Shown here: piece by piece, positions 32,126 to 42,270 of the stretch
Numbering within the stretch: position 1 is the first letter of the stretch
Layout of the letters: each line of letters begins with the position of its first letter
From: Hexactinellida sp. DTS-2022
Lineage: Eukaryota; Porifera; Hexactinellida
NCBI GenBank assembly: GCA_028753945.1
Contig: JAPNXP010000012.1
Span: 5,044,501-5,108,500, forward strand
Reading direction: 5' to 3'
Length of the DNA: 64,000 nt
The notes under the pieces: generated by a model
Told to the model about the DNA's origin: nothing
Seen by the model: the letters and a program-made list of their open reading frames with translations, nothing else
Databases searched by the model: none
Position numbers and translations under genes: made by a program

Positions 32126-35100
32126 ATGGACGAATCAAACAGGAGTTTATTTTACACTGTAAGCTCTACCACCCCTCCCAAATACACTTTAGCTGATGAC
32201 GAGTCAGGACAGGCTTCCCTAGATTTGCACCAAGTTGATAATGTCACTTCTTCCCCCCATTTTCAGACCACAGAACCAATATTCCCAACTGCTCTGCCAC
32301 GTCCCAGTATAAATGTTACCAAAAGCTTGAACCCAGACGATATAGGGAAAGTTCGCTCACGAGCTCCACCCATCAATATACTAAGCAAAGAGACAAAGAC
32401 ATTTGACCAATCCAGACCCACTTCAAGTATAACGTACCAAACAGCTGTTCGCAGGCGTGCAGGGCCGCTGCGTCTTGAGTCCAGCTCGGATTCAATGCTG
32501 GACAGGGAATTCGCTCGCGAGCTCCACGTATCGGCAGAGGAGCCCACCTCCCCGTCCACTCAACTGGAAGCCATCAGTCGTGCAAACAAGGAAGTTAGCA
32601 CCTGTCAAAAGATTCTGTTGAAGCGACAGATGGGTAGGATATACCAGCACGCCGAACCATCGGGGAAACCAAACAGGATGACCTCGACCGACAGCAAGTC
32701 CCACACGCCGTCTGTCACTCCTGGAAACACCTCCGAGCCTGACCCCGCCAGCTTTCAGTTCACAACTACAGACTCTATAATCACAAACGAGAGCATTCCC
32801 CTGTTGGCAAAGAGTGCAGCAGAGATTGACATAGACGCGCCATTCGACGGACACATACACTTCCCTACCAGACAGGGGAATAAGGACGCATCGTACCTGT
32901 CGCTGCCCTCCGGACCCATCCCGGATAATCTGATCGTCAGTCTGATGGAGAAGTGGGGCCTGCCGATACCCACCATAATCCTCTCCTTGCCAGGGAACGC
33001 GCAGCTCAGCAACAACTCTAGATTTAGACAGGTGCTTAAGGATAACTTTATCCGCATCGCCGCCACCACTAAGGTCTGGTTCCTCACAGACGGAGTCAAC
33101 AAGAGCATTTCGGCCTTCCTGGGCAGCTGTCTGCAGAGCCACGCCTACAAGCGGTGCGCCAAGAGGGAGCAGAACCAGCGGGACTATTTAGCTGAGTACG
33201 ACACCCCTGTGCCCATTATAGGCCTGGTTTGTCCAGAGAACGTGTATAAGGGAGAATTGCTGTTGACGACTAAAGAGGAAACGAGCATAACCTATAGCAG
33301 AGCCTCTCTCAGCATAACACCTGACAGGGACCTGCTAGATATGAACCATTCACACTTCATTATTATGAGGGACTTCAAGGGGAGCAAATCTACCGTGGAT
33401 TGGTGGTACAGCATAGAGGATAAGCTATCGAAACAGCTCAGTCAGGGGAAATACACATTGCCCGTTGTGCGCATTATAGTAGATAACACGCTACAAGTAA
33501 TCGACAAGGTTAGCCAGGCCGTGGACAAGGAAGTCGTGACTGTAGTTATAAGCAGCAATCAGCTGATGCGTCTGACACACGACTTCATATTCAGACTGGC
33601 TGCTCGGGACCAGAAGAAAGGGGCAAAGGAGCTGGATAAGTTTCTGGATTCTTGTCGCCACTTCTTGGGTGGTGAGTCAGTTTCGAGAATAAACGAAGTG
33701 ATTAGAGAAATACAAACCATTCTAGGCAAGTACCATTTGGTTACAATGTTTGACATGAACCTGACATACGACGCAGATCTGAGTAAAGCTATTGTTGTTG
33801 CGCTGCTTAAGTCTAAGAAGAGCACTGGGAAAGCCAAGCTGAAGGAGGCCCTGGGACTAGTTATAGACTGGAACAGGGTGGATCTGGCTGAACAGGATAT
33901 ATTCACGGAGAGTCTCACTTGGGGAGACGCCGATCTGTTCCAACACTTCTTCAAAGTCCTAGATTTGAATCAGATCGAGTTTCTAGACTTAATGCTGGAG
34001 AGGAATGTTGTCGACATAGCTAGCTTTGTAGAACACAATCTTGAGAGACTCTACTTCAACTCTACCGCACTCAACAACAAGAGTCCTCTCTTCAACAAAC
34101 TGATTGAACTAGCGAATATACATACGTACTCGAACCAATCTATTATCGATACTTTGTTAAATAAACGGAGTTCAAATCAACAGAGAGTCAGCATTCAACT
34201 AACGCCACTCTCAGACAAAATGCCAATCGCCAAAATTGGTAAATTGATCAATTATATAATGAAACGATCTTTCGAAAGTATTTACGAGAAGTCTGACCTT
34301 GAACAGAAAGTAATAAGAGACAATCCCATTGACAATCTGTTCATCTGGGCTATCCTGACACAGCGCTGGAAAATGGCAGAGGTTCTTCTAAACTACTCCA
34401 ATTACGTTATCTTCAATGCTGTGGCCGCTAAAGGGCTTATTACGGGGATGTACCATAGGCTTAAAGACGTACAGGTTGTCTCTGAGAGCGATCTAGAAGT
34501 GCTAAAAGCGGTTTCCAATACGTTCGAACTGACAGCAGTCGGTGTGATGGAGGAGACGTACAGGCGAGACAACATACAGGCCCACCACATAATCCAACAG
34601 AAGAACGAACTATTCGATGACAACAATTGCATAGAATTTGCAGTGACAGGTCACTGCATGATATTTCTATCTCACCCTTGTGTCCAAACTCTATTAGATT
34701 TGCAATGGAAAGAGCCGCTTTACCGACATAACCCTATATGGAAGAAGCTACTAGCCATGATATTCCCTTTCCTGATATTCATACTAATCGACTTCAGTAA
34801 GCCTAAGCCAGCTACCTTCATTGACTACCTAAGATTTTATACGTCTCCTTCGGTTAAGTTCATAACATATGTTCTCTCGTTCATCTTGTACCTGCTTCTC
34901 TACTCCTACGTGGTGCTATTCAAGTGGTACCCCTTCCCAAGTCTCGACGTGAGTGAGTGGGTATTCATAGCCTGGTCTCTGACGTATGTTATCGAGGAGT
35001 TCCGTCAGCTCTTTGGGGGAAATGGGAAAATAAAAAAGAGAGTGTTTGGGTATTTCCGAGACCGCTGGAATCAGTTCGATACTGCATTCGTAATATGTTT

Positions 35101-36052
35101 CTTAGTCGGCACCGCTTTGCGTTTAATTCCGCAGATCCCGCTCGAATACAGCAGACACATGTTTGCTATTTTCGGTTTCATTCTCTTCTTTCGAATTCTC
35201 CAGTTCTTGATTATCCTCCGAGAATCGGGGCCTTTCGTTTACATGGTGTTTAGAATGCTTAGGAATTTGACTCATTTCGTTATCCTCGCCTTTATATTCC
35301 TGTTAGCTTACGGGGTTCCTTCGCAGGCGCTGCTCTACCCAAATGTCCCTCGCTATGGGAATGGCTCCTACAGGTTTGTGATTGGAAACATTTTCTTCAG
35401 ACCCTACTTCCAGGCATTTGGCGAGTTTTTCATTGAACACATTGCTGCGAATTCTAACGCTGATGGTGCAAAGTTCGGAAACAGTGACCCGGAAATATAT
35501 TTGTCATCAAATGTATTCGTTTATATTTTCCTTCTGATTTGGATCATTCTGTCCAATATCCTTCTCGTTAATCTTATCATAGCTAAGTTCAATAACACAT
35601 TCGTTGAGATCGAGTCTAACGCTGCCCTCTACTGGAAGTATAAATTCTTCAATTCTGTGAGCGAGTTCCGAGACAAGCCCATTCTCCCGCCTCCCTTCAA
35701 TCTGTTTGAGATCGTATTCAGATCTGTCAAGAAGGTGGTCATGTACTTCCTTCGCTGTCGTCGTAGCAACACTAGGGAGAAGTCAGTTTGCGACTTTGAG
35801 TGTCATATGAGGAAGTTGTTGTTTGAGCACGAAAAGAGATGCGTTCTAGCCTGGAAGTTTAACATGGAACTGACACATGAGCGAAACATACAAGATAGGA
35901 TATCCGGTCTGGACAATAGGTTGATGAACACACAGCAACTACTGGTATCTGTGAAGAGTAAGATTGATAGCATGCAGTGGGGCGGGGACTTAATGTTTGA
36001 CTCGGAGAGAGAGGGATTTAATTTCCAAGCAGATAATATGGGCAGTATGTAA
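32126..36052 (+). CDS. TRPM-family cation channel
   Basis: Single exon, 1308 residues. After a disordered N-terminus of about 230 residues comes a TRPM homology region: EKWGLPIPTIILSLPGNAQLSNN..R, VWFLTDGVNKSISAFLG, PVPIIGLVCPENV, LPVVRIIVDNTLQVID, and an ankyrin-like part with LIDWNRVDLAEQDIF and LFIWAILTQRWKMAEVLL. Six membrane helices start near residues 872, 908, 944, 982, 1011 and 1048. The pore loop FRPYFQAFGEFFIEH is followed by S6 (VFVYIFLLIWIILSNILLVNLIIAKFNNTF) near 1131 and a TRP-box region. A short C-terminal coiled coil (about 1265-1295) would support tetramer assembly. No Nudix or kinase domain is attached, unlike TRPM2 or TRPM6/7. It is predicted to be a plasma-membrane channel; ligand and selectivity cannot be told. 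Confidence 0.9.
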   Translation: MDESNRSLFYTVSSTTPPKYTLADDESGQASLDLHQVDNVTSSPHFQTTEPIFPTALPRPSINVTKSLNPDDIGKVRSRAPPINILSKETKTFDQSRPTSSITYQTAVRRRAGPLRLESSSDSMLDREFARELHVSAEEPTSPSTQLEAISRANKEVSTCQKILLKRQMGRIYQHAEPSGKPNRMTSTDSKSHTPSVTPGNTSEPDPASFQFTTTDSIITNESIPLLAKSAAEIDIDAPFDGHIHFPTRQGNKDASYLSLPSGPIPDNLIVSLMEKWGLPIPTIILSLPGNAQLSNNSRFRQVLKDNFIRIAATTKVWFLTDGVNKSISAFLGSCLQSHAYKRCAKREQNQRDYLAEYDTPVPIIGLVCPENVYKGELLLTTKEETSITYSRASLSITPDRDLLDMNHSHFIIMRDFKGSKSTVDWWYSIEDKLSKQLSQGKYTLPVVRIIVDNTLQVIDKVSQAVDKEVVTVVISSNQLMRLTHDFIFRLAARDQKKGAKELDKFLDSCRHFLGGESVSRINEVIREIQTILGKYHLVTMFDMNLTYDADLSKAIVVALLKSKKSTGKAKLKEALGLVIDWNRVDLAEQDIFTESLTWGDADLFQHFFKVLDLNQIEFLDLMLERNVVDIASFVEHNLERLYFNSTALNNKSPLFNKLIELANIHTYSNQSIIDTLLNKRSSNQQRVSIQLTPLSDKMPIAKIGKLINYIMKRSFESIYEKSDLEQKVIRDNPIDNLFIWAILTQRWKMAEVLLNYSNYVIFNAVAAKGLITGMYHRLKDVQVVSESDLEVLKAVSNTFELTAVGVMEETYRRDNIQAHHIIQQKNELFDDNNCIEFAVTGHCMIFLSHPCVQTLLDLQWKEPLYRHNPIWKKLLAMIFPFLIFILIDFSKPKPATFIDYLRFYTSPSVKFITYVLSFILYLLLYSYVVLFKWYPFPSLDVSEWVFIAWSLTYVIEEFRQLFGGNGKIKKRVFGYFRDRWNQFDTAFVICFLVGTALRLIPQIPLEYSRHMFAIFGFILFFRILQFLIILRESGPFVYMVFRMLRNLTHFVILAFIFLLAYGVPSQALLYPNVPRYGNGSYRFVIGNIFFRPYFQAFGEFFIEHIAANSNADGAKFGNSDPEIYLSSNVFVYIFLLIWIILSNILLVNLIIAKFNNTFVEIESNAALYWKYKFFNSVSEFRDKPILPPPFNLFEIVFRSVKKVVMYFLRCRRSNTREKSVCDFECHMRKLLFEHEKRCVLAWKFNMELTHERNIQDRISGLDNRLMNTQQLLVSVKSKIDSMQWGGDLMFDSEREGFNFQADNMGSM

Positions 36053-36359
36053 TAATTAAAGGATCCCCTTTTATAATTGTATATGAGTTATATTTTGTGT
36101 ATTTTCCTCCTGTAAATTTTCTTTTTTTACATAGGTTGTCCTCGCTTGTTAGTAAGCTGTTACATACTTTGTAAGTAAACTTTGTATTATTTGGAATCAA
36201 TTATTATTTCAGTTTGCTCATGAATTACGTATAAATAAACAACTTGTTTTATAATTTGGTTGTAAACAACAAAAACATCTTTTCTCAAGCGATTAGCAGT
36301 TAGTTTTATACAAGAATATTTCTGTCTGGATACCATTCATTCGTGGTACAAATATTTGA
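36053..36359. other. Intergenic: TRPM 3' end to TRIM-NHL start
   Basis: About 300 bp, AT-rich; no gene or repeat seen. It contains AATAAA-like TATAAATAAACAA near 36230. Confidence 0.5.
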
Positions 36360-38264
36360 ATGGAGAGTGTGGGAGCGAAATCTTTTAAAAGTGAAAATGC
36401 AGATTTTTCACCTTTAGTTATTGACACATTGACTTGTGTACACTGCAGTACTTTCAAACGCGATTCTAAATTCCTGAAATGCAATCACGTAATTTGCTCT
36501 GCATGTCTCACAGCCCTGATTTCTAACGGGACTGTTGAGTGCAGCTCTTGCAGCTTGCTAACGCCAGCTCCCAACGGGGCGCAAGATTTAGAGGACAATT
36601 TTATGGCAAAACTCTGCATCAATAAGAAGGAAATTATAGACCAAATCGGCATAGCACAGTGCCATTCTTGTTGCCTGGGTAAAAGCACTCTGTCTGAGCT
36701 CTTCTGCGTGGAATGCAATCGGTACATGTGTCATATAGATTGGAATGCTCACAAGAACTTCTTCCCCGGGGCGGAATACCATTCCTGTATAACTAGAAAC
36801 ATGCAATCCGAGGTGGAGTCCCTGATACGAACAAACGTTAAGCTAGTCTGTACCGACCATCCCGGCTGCGGTCTAGACATGTACTGCACTGATTGCAGGC
36901 GCGTAGCCTGTGTCAGCTGTTTGGCTGCGGCGCACAAAGGCCACGCGGCATTAGGGGTCAGCAGCGCGCATGCGAGCGAGCTGGCTGACTTTATGAAGTG
37001 TCGAGAGAGTATCCAGGAGAAGATCGACACTTGCAAACAACTGCTGCAGCAGTCCGAGCAGCAGAAGGGCTCTCTGGAAGAGAATAGGAGCATTGGGCGG
37101 ACAGGAATAGAGAGAGACTATCAAGAGCGATTAGCTCTGATTGTCAAACAGAGAGACGAGAAGTACCTCCACCTCAGAACAGAATATGACGACGTCATCA
37201 GCACACTGTTCATCAAGAGTCAACAGCTGGAGTCCACGCTGAGTCAGCTCTACCAAGCCGTGCGTCTCACGCAGTCATGCGACGCTCTCGCTCTGACAAG
37301 GGAGGAACAGCTGTTTCTCATTCCTAGGGTCACCGACAGACTCGTGTCTTTATCAGAAACTATTCCCAAACAGAAACCAATTCCTTCGGAGCTATGTTTA
37401 GGCGCGTCTCCCATATTTCCCTTGGAGGTAGTGGGACACAAATATACCATGGATGCGAAGGAGGCCAGCCATCATTTCGGAGCTAATTTGAATCTGAACA
37501 AAACCAGAGCTGTCGCCACAGGAGAGGGAAATGAAATATTTATTGTAGACAAAGGAAACTCTAATATTCGTAGACTATCCTCGGAGGGAAATCAAATTCT
37601 AGTTTTTGGGAAGTATGGTCGCGCTCCCGGCGAGTTTAAGAGCCCGTGGGGGATCTGTTTGTTCGGGAAGAGGTTGTGGGTGACTGACAACAGTATGGGG
37701 AATGTAATGTCGTTTTCCTTGGAAGGAACGTACTTGAATAGATTCGGGGATTGGGGGGAGGGGCCTGGGCAGTTCCAATCCCCTAAGGGCATAACCGCAG
37801 ATCCCTTGGGGTGCATTTGGGTGGCAGATTGTGATAACAACCGTATTCAGAGATTTGATCAGAACGGCAAGCACCTAAGCAGTATACCCCATAGCGATAT
37901 AGTAAGCTTGATAAAGCCAGTGGACGTATCGGTCTCGCCTGACAGCACCGTATGGACACTGAGTGGGAGTGAGCCCGCGGTGCTGCACCTGAGTGCGAGC
38001 GGAGAGCTGCTCGGACAGTTCGGGACCGTGGGCAGAGGCAGACTGCTGGCGCTCCCAACCTCGCTCTGCTACGAGGAATCCACGCGGTGCCTGCTAGTGG
38101 CAGACACAGCTGCGAACTGTGTTATCGCATTTAGCGAGAGTGGAGCTGTGGAGGGGAAGCTCTTGTTCAGGAATACCAAACCTTACAATCTGCATGGGGT
38201 CTCTGTGGACAGCGCAGGCAGAGTCGTGTGCACTGCCAAGACCATACACGTGTTTACATTCTAG
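36360..38264 (+). CDS. TRIM-NHL E3 ubiquitin ligase / RNA regulator
   Basis: Single exon, 634 residues. An N-terminal RING (CVHC...FLKCNHVICSACL...CSSC, about residues 22-62) is followed by two B-boxes (CHSC..FCVECNRYMCHIDWNAHK; CTDHPGCGLDMYCTDCRRVACVSC..AHKGH). Next comes a coiled coil (about 205-310) and a C-terminal NHL beta-propeller (about 365-634) with repeats such as IFIVDKGNSNIRRLSSEG, GEFKSPWGICLFGKRLWVTD and GQFQSPKGITADPLGCIWVAD. The filamin domain of TRIM2/3/71 is not apparent between coiled coil and propeller. The family ubiquitinates targets and, through NHL, binds RNA in some members; which applies here is unknown. Confidence 0.92.
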   Translation: MESVGAKSFKSENADFSPLVIDTLTCVHCSTFKRDSKFLKCNHVICSACLTALISNGTVECSSCSLLTPAPNGAQDLEDNFMAKLCINKKEIIDQIGIAQCHSCCLGKSTLSELFCVECNRYMCHIDWNAHKNFFPGAEYHSCITRNMQSEVESLIRTNVKLVCTDHPGCGLDMYCTDCRRVACVSCLAAAHKGHAALGVSSAHASELADFMKCRESIQEKIDTCKQLLQQSEQQKGSLEENRSIGRTGIERDYQERLALIVKQRDEKYLHLRTEYDDVISTLFIKSQQLESTLSQLYQAVRLTQSCDALALTREEQLFLIPRVTDRLVSLSETIPKQKPIPSELCLGASPIFPLEVVGHKYTMDAKEASHHFGANLNLNKTRAVATGEGNEIFIVDKGNSNIRRLSSEGNQILVFGKYGRAPGEFKSPWGICLFGKRLWVTDNSMGNVMSFSLEGTYLNRFGDWGEGPGQFQSPKGITADPLGCIWVADCDNNRIQRFDQNGKHLSSIPHSDIVSLIKPVDVSVSPDSTVWTLSGSEPAVLHLSASGELLGQFGTVGRGRLLALPTSLCYEESTRCLLVADTAANCVIAFSESGAVEGKLLFRNTKPYNLHGVSVDSAGRVVCTAKTIHVFTF

Positions 38265-38470
38265 CGGATTCCTTATAAATTGAAATTAGCAGCAATGTAT
38301 ATATTCAAGTTATTCATTTCATTCGGCTTGTAATAATCAAGTTTATTTAGTCCCTATTTATTATATAAAGTACATTACAATGTTACCTTACATTGTATTG
38401 CACCTTAGGCAATTGTATTGTAAGGCGCATCCGCTCAGTACTTTTAATATATGAAGTTAGGATAGTTATT

Positions 38471-38476
38471 AATAAA
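38471..38476 (+). promoter_or_regulatory. AATAAA hexamer after TRIM-NHL
   Basis: Lies 207 bp after the TRIM-NHL stop and 45 bp before POLR2F. It probably ends the upstream transcript. Assignment is by position. Confidence 0.35.
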
Positions 38477-38520
38477 TTAATTAATAAGTTATCCCATAAT
38501 AATATAGCAGTTCCGTTTGA

Positions 38521-38928
38521 ATGGACGATGACGACCTGAACTACGGGGGCATGGGGGGCATGGGTGGGGACGGAGGGGACTCTGACGAGGACCCGGATGA
38601 CGTAGATGAAGTGGAGGTAGAAACCGGAAATCTGGGAGAAGACAATGTCGAAGTGTTACAGTCCGCACAGGGGCCGAGTGACCCCTCCCTGCGGACCACC
38701 ACCCCATTCATGACCAAGTACGAGCGGGCCCGAGTCCTGGGCACCCGCGCCCTACAGATCAGCATGGGAGCCCCCGTGATGGTGGACCTAGACGGAGAGA
38801 CAGACCCCCTCAAGATAGCTACCATGGAGCTGAACGACAAGAAGATCCCTATGATTATCCGCAGGTTCCTTCCGGACGGGAGTCATGAGGACTGGAAGAT
38901 AGAGGAGCTGCTGAATCCGTCCAGCTGA
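38521..38928 (+). CDS. POLR2F: RNA polymerase I/II/III shared subunit RPABC2 (RPB6)
   Basis: Single exon, 135 residues. An acidic, glycine-rich N-terminus ([25 protein letters not shown]) precedes the almost invariant core [52 protein letters not shown] and [12 protein letters not shown]6 clamps the largest subunit in all three nuclear polymerases. First gene of a tight same-strand run: the VPS29 start is 104 bp after its stop and no AATAAA lies between. Confidence 0.97.
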   Translation: MDDDDLNYGGMGGMGGDGGDSDEDPDDVDEVEVETGNLGEDNVEVLQSAQGPSDPSLRTTTPFMTKYERARVLGTRALQISMGAPVMVDLDGETDPLKIATMELNDKKIPMIIRRFLPDGSHEDWKIEELLNPSS

Positions 38929-39032
38929 TTGTGATTTGATTATTGAATTCTGATAACTTTTCTATCAATGAGCTGTTTATTATATTCCTGCTATACCTTA
39001 TGCCACCAGGTTCCTTTGAATAGATAGCTACT

Positions 39033-39581
39033 ATGCTTGTGCTGATTATCGGAGACCTGCACATACCGTACCGAGAGGCCGGTATCGCTATGAAGTTCAA
39101 GTCTCTACTGGTGCCTGGCAAGATCCAGCACGTGCTCTGCACGGGGAACCTCTGCTCCAGAGAAACCTTCGACTACCTCAAGTCTCTGGCTGTGGACGTG
39201 CACGTGGTCAGGGGGGACTTCGACGACAACGCGAGCTACCCGGAGCAGAAGGTGGTCAGCGTCGGGAACTTTAGGATCGGGCTCCTGCACGGACACCAGG
39301 TGGTCCCCTGGGGAGACCACGAGAGTCTGAGTCTCATTCAGAGACAGCTGGACGTGGACATCCTGGTGTCGGGACACACCCACAAACTGGAGGCCTTCGA
39401 GAACGAAGGGAAGTTCTACCTGAACCCGGGGTCTGCCACGGGCGCGTATTCTGCTCTGGACAGCGCAGTGGTGCCCTCCTTCGTGGTGATGGACATACAG
39501 CAGAACCTGGCCACGGCCTACACGTACAGGCTCGTCAATGATGACGTCAAGGTCGAGAAGGTGGAGTACCGACGAGCTTAA
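39033..39581 (+). CDS. VPS29: Retromer subunit VPS29
   Basis: Single exon, 182 residues, the exact human length. [14 protein letters not shown] at the N-terminus, [54 protein letters not shown] and [14 protein letters not shown] show the phosphoesterase-like fold that retromer uses as a scaffold for VPS35 in endosome-to-Golgi and endosome-to-surface recycling. The spacer before it ends in TTTGAATAG some 9 bp before the ATG, a possible acceptor. The next gene starts about 70 bp after its stop. Confidence 0.97.
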   Translation: MLVLIIGDLHIPYREAGIAMKFKSLLVPGKIQHVLCTGNLCSRETFDYLKSLAVDVHVVRGDFDDNASYPEQKVVSVGNFRIGLLHGHQVVPWGDHESLSLIQRQLDVDILVSGHTHKLEAFENEGKFYLNPGSATGAYSALDSAVVPSFVVMDIQQNLATAYTYRLVNDDVKVEKVEYRRA

Positions 39582-39652
39582 TTAACAGCTGAGGCTCCTA
39601 TATAACTGCTCTACTGTAATGTAATGTATATTGTGAGATATTGTGTCTAAGA

Positions 39653-40414
39653 ATGAATCTATTTATAGCAGATTGTATGGCCGAGTGCTCTCCCCTCTCA
39701 GATTTCCTTTCGGCGCCAGCTGGCGAGAGCTCTCTGTTCGGGCGGATTCTCTCCTGGCCGAGAGGGGGCCGCCCCACGGAGCTCTCCCAGGGGAGATTAA
39801 CCACATTCCTATTCGGAGAAGACGTCGTCCGGGGGGTGGGGGACCGAGTGACCTCGGACCCATTCGGGGTTCTCCTGGAGCTGGGTCTCAGGGCGGAGTA
39901 CGTTAGGTGGAAGGTGGAGGTGGCTCGGGAGGATTACTGGCTGGTTCTATTTCGCGTGAGGAGCGGGTCCCCATTGCGCTTTTTCCCCGCTACCTGGGAG
40001 GGGGTGGGGCGGATGCTGGCCTGGAGGTTCCCAGAGGCCCTGGGTGAGTACAGCCAGCACAGAGCAGTGCTGTGCTCCCACTCATGCGCGTTCTTCGAGA
40101 GGGAGAGCGGACTAGACTTTATGCAGTGTCTGCAGCAGAGAGAGGAGAGCAGCGCCGCGTGTCCCTACTTCAGCTACGCTAGGTTCCTAGCCTGCGCACA
40201 GCCCAGGAGCGCCTGGCAAGTGAGACTCTTCTTGTACTGCGAGCTTAGGGTCCTGGAATGCTTCACAGGGGACGGGCACACCAAGGCACCCGGCAAGAAA
40301 CTCGGCTACAAAGAGTACATCGCTAACAGTATCAGTCTGTCTCTCATCCCAGCTGATGACGTCATGCTAGTGCCGCTACATATCTCAGAGGTGTCTATAA
40401 ATAGTAACAGCTGA
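39653..40414 (+). CDS. Unrecognised single-exon gene in the POLR2F-VPS29-ZUP1 cluster
   Basis: 253 residues from the ATG at 39653, or 245 from the ATG at 39677, which follows a good acceptor-like TATTTATAGCAG. GC-rich like its neighbours and free of introns, so it looks coding. No signal peptide or membrane helix. Possible landmarks: FGVLLELGLRAEYVRWKVEV, YWLVLFRVRSGSPLRFFPATW, SCAFFERESGLDFMQ, and TGDGHTKAPGKKLGYKEYI near the C-terminus. I do not recognise the family. Position between VPS29 and ZUP1, with spacers of about 70 and 64 bp, suggests co-transcription with them. Confidence 0.75.
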   Translation: MNLFIADCMAECSPLSDFLSAPAGESSLFGRILSWPRGGRPTELSQGRLTTFLFGEDVVRGVGDRVTSDPFGVLLELGLRAEYVRWKVEVAREDYWLVLFRVRSGSPLRFFPATWEGVGRMLAWRFPEALGEYSQHRAVLCSHSCAFFERESGLDFMQCLQQREESSAACPYFSYARFLACAQPRSAWQVRLFLYCELRVLECFTGDGHTKAPGKKLGYKEYIANSISLSLIPADDVMLVPLHISEVSINSNS

Positions 40415-40478
40415 CAAGTCCATTTGTATATATGCTTTGGGATTTATTTTGTTAGAATAATAACATGACTGTGTAGCT

Positions 40479-41876
40479 ATGGCGAATTCATTAGCTGAGT
40501 GTGAGGATGACGTCATCCTGTGCTCCGTGTCTCTGCGGGAGGAGTACGAGGGCTGGGTCAGGTGTCTGCACGCAGGCTGTCTGAGAGAGGTCCCCATATG
40601 GGACCTGGACGCACACCTGGCTTCCCATTCAGACGCTCCTGTCTCCTGCGATTACGATTCTGACCTGGAGCTAGCCAGGTCTATTCAGGAGTCAGAAAAT
40701 CAGCTGATCTCTGCTAGCGACAGAGACTACCACCTGGCTCTCTCTCTGCAGAGCCAAGAGACGGACTCCGGTCCTGCGAAACATAACACAATCCCATCTG
40801 CTGGTGTATCCTCCCGTACTCCTTACAGCACAGCTGACAGAGCTAGCACAGCTCAGTCGGCTAACAACAGAAGCTCTGCAGCAGCCTACAGCAGCACTCA
40901 GTCGACACGCCCCACCCCTAGGGCTCCTGGCAGCAACATACACACTCTGTCTGATGTGACGTCACGGGGGCGGGGAGAGGGCGGGTACAGGGCACAGGCG
41001 CTGAGCAGGCTAGAGCAGCAGGCGAACAAGGGACACATAACTTCAACTGAGTACCATTCTAGGAAATTAGAGCTCTTCGAGAATCTCAGTTCCGGCAAAG
41101 ACGACCTTCTCTCCTGCACAGAGGGAGCGGTAGAGAGTCTCCTCCACTCGTACCGACTGTTCACACCTGCCTGGCGCTTCTACCTCTCCAGCGACACGCC
41201 GCACCTCTCCTACTCGCCCGGGGACAGGGGCTGGGGCTGTGGGTACCGGAACATTCAGATGATTGTGGGCAGTCTGTTGCGAAGCGACAAGTACAAAGGT
41301 GTTATGAATCGCACTTTCAGCGGACAGATCCCGACGGTGCCTCGTCTCCAGGAGCTCCTGGACGGGGCCTGGCGCGGCGGGTACGACCCGAGGGGGGCCC
41401 GGGAGCTGGGACGCCAGGTGAGGGACACCAGGAAGTGGATAGGCGCCACAGAGGCTGCTGTCCTCTTCAGGTCGTTCGGCGTTAAAGCCGAGGTTGTGGA
41501 TTTCACGAACCCCACAGGGCCTGGCAAGACACACACCCGTCTCTTGCAGTGGGTGGAGGAGTATTTCCGGGGGGCGGGGGGCGCGGAGCGGACCCCCCTG
41601 CCCCCTCTGTACCTGCAGCACTCGGGACACAGCAGGACCGTAATTGGGTGGGGACAGCACAAGGACAATAGGTACTTGGCACTGCTGGACCCAATGGTAG
41701 ACCCAGCCAAGCTACGGAGACAGGTGCGACTGAGGGAAAGGGAATTGGTTTGGCTTCTTTCGCGAATTTCGTCACATTTTCTCAAACCGCAATACCAGAT
41801 TGTGTTTTTCAACGGATTAATCGAGTCTCACAAGCAAGATACATACAAGAACATTTTACCTTATGAACGTTTCTGA
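40479..41876 (+). CDS. ZUP1: ZUP1 (ZUFSP), K63-specific deubiquitinase
   Basis: Single exon, 465 residues. An N-terminal C2H2-like finger (Cys29, Cys34, His46, His50) and ubiquitin-interacting helices (LELARSIQESE, DYHLALSLQSQE, about 58-90) precede a low-complexity linker. The C78-family peptidase domain has GDRGWGCGYRN with the nucleophile at Cys254, GHSRTVIGWG with His384 and LLDP with Asp404. The spacing between the three is close to human ZUP1 as I remember it. The segments GYDPRGARELG, KWIGATEAAVLFRSF and PPLYLQHSGHS also match. ZUP1 cleaves long K63 ubiquitin chains in genome maintenance. It is shorter at the N-terminus (one finger seen rather than several). It closes the run that begins with POLR2F. 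Confidence 0.93.
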   Translation: MANSLAECEDDVILCSVSLREEYEGWVRCLHAGCLREVPIWDLDAHLASHSDAPVSCDYDSDLELARSIQESENQLISASDRDYHLALSLQSQETDSGPAKHNTIPSAGVSSRTPYSTADRASTAQSANNRSSAAAYSSTQSTRPTPRAPGSNIHTLSDVTSRGRGEGGYRAQALSRLEQQANKGHITSTEYHSRKLELFENLSSGKDDLLSCTEGAVESLLHSYRLFTPAWRFYLSSDTPHLSYSPGDRGWGCGYRNIQMIVGSLLRSDKYKGVMNRTFSGQIPTVPRLQELLDGAWRGGYDPRGARELGRQVRDTRKWIGATEAAVLFRSFGVKAEVVDFTNPTGPGKTHTRLLQWVEEYFRGAGGAERTPLPPLYLQHSGHSRTVIGWGQHKDNRYLALLDPMVDPAKLRRQVRLRERELVWLLSRISSHFLKPQYQIVFFNGLIESHKQDTYKNILPYERF

Positions 41877-42270
41877 TTTCAATAATTACTTTTAATTATA
41901 ATTACATCTGTTTAGGTGAATAATTAATGTGCTCTATTTTATTATTGCATTACTGTAGAAACATAATGAACAGTTTTAAATTCATTTGCTGATGATTATA
42001 ACAGAGGTAATGGTGTAATGATTATATTCAAATTATGAATTTGATTGATTACAAAGGAATAAAACCAGGTCATGATTACCTTGATTTCATTAATTGCTAT
42101 GAAATAACTATTTATGAATATTATTAGTTAATTAAGGATAAATTAACTTTGTAATCATATCCTGTGGTAATCAATTATCGATTACTTGTAAATAACATTT
42201 CGTCTGTCTCTAGAAACTGGATTTATATAAATAGAGAGAGAGAGGTTGTTTTATTACAAAATATATTATC
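41877..42270. other. Intergenic: ZUP1 3' end to BED/hAT gene
   Basis: AT-rich. AATAAA at 42058-42063, 182 bp after the ZUP1 stop, is the first hexamer after the four-gene run. A GAGAGAGAG tract lies at 42233-42243, just before the next start codon. Confidence 0.5.

Noticed and set aside
32492..33142. 216-residue minus-strand frame under the TRPM gene
   Set aside because: Antisense to the conserved TRPM homology region, without domain features.
41067..41812. Two long minus-strand frames (197 and 185 residues) under ZUP1
   Set aside because: They overlap the catalytic domain of ZUP1 in antisense and show arginine/proline-rich composition typical of shadow frames.
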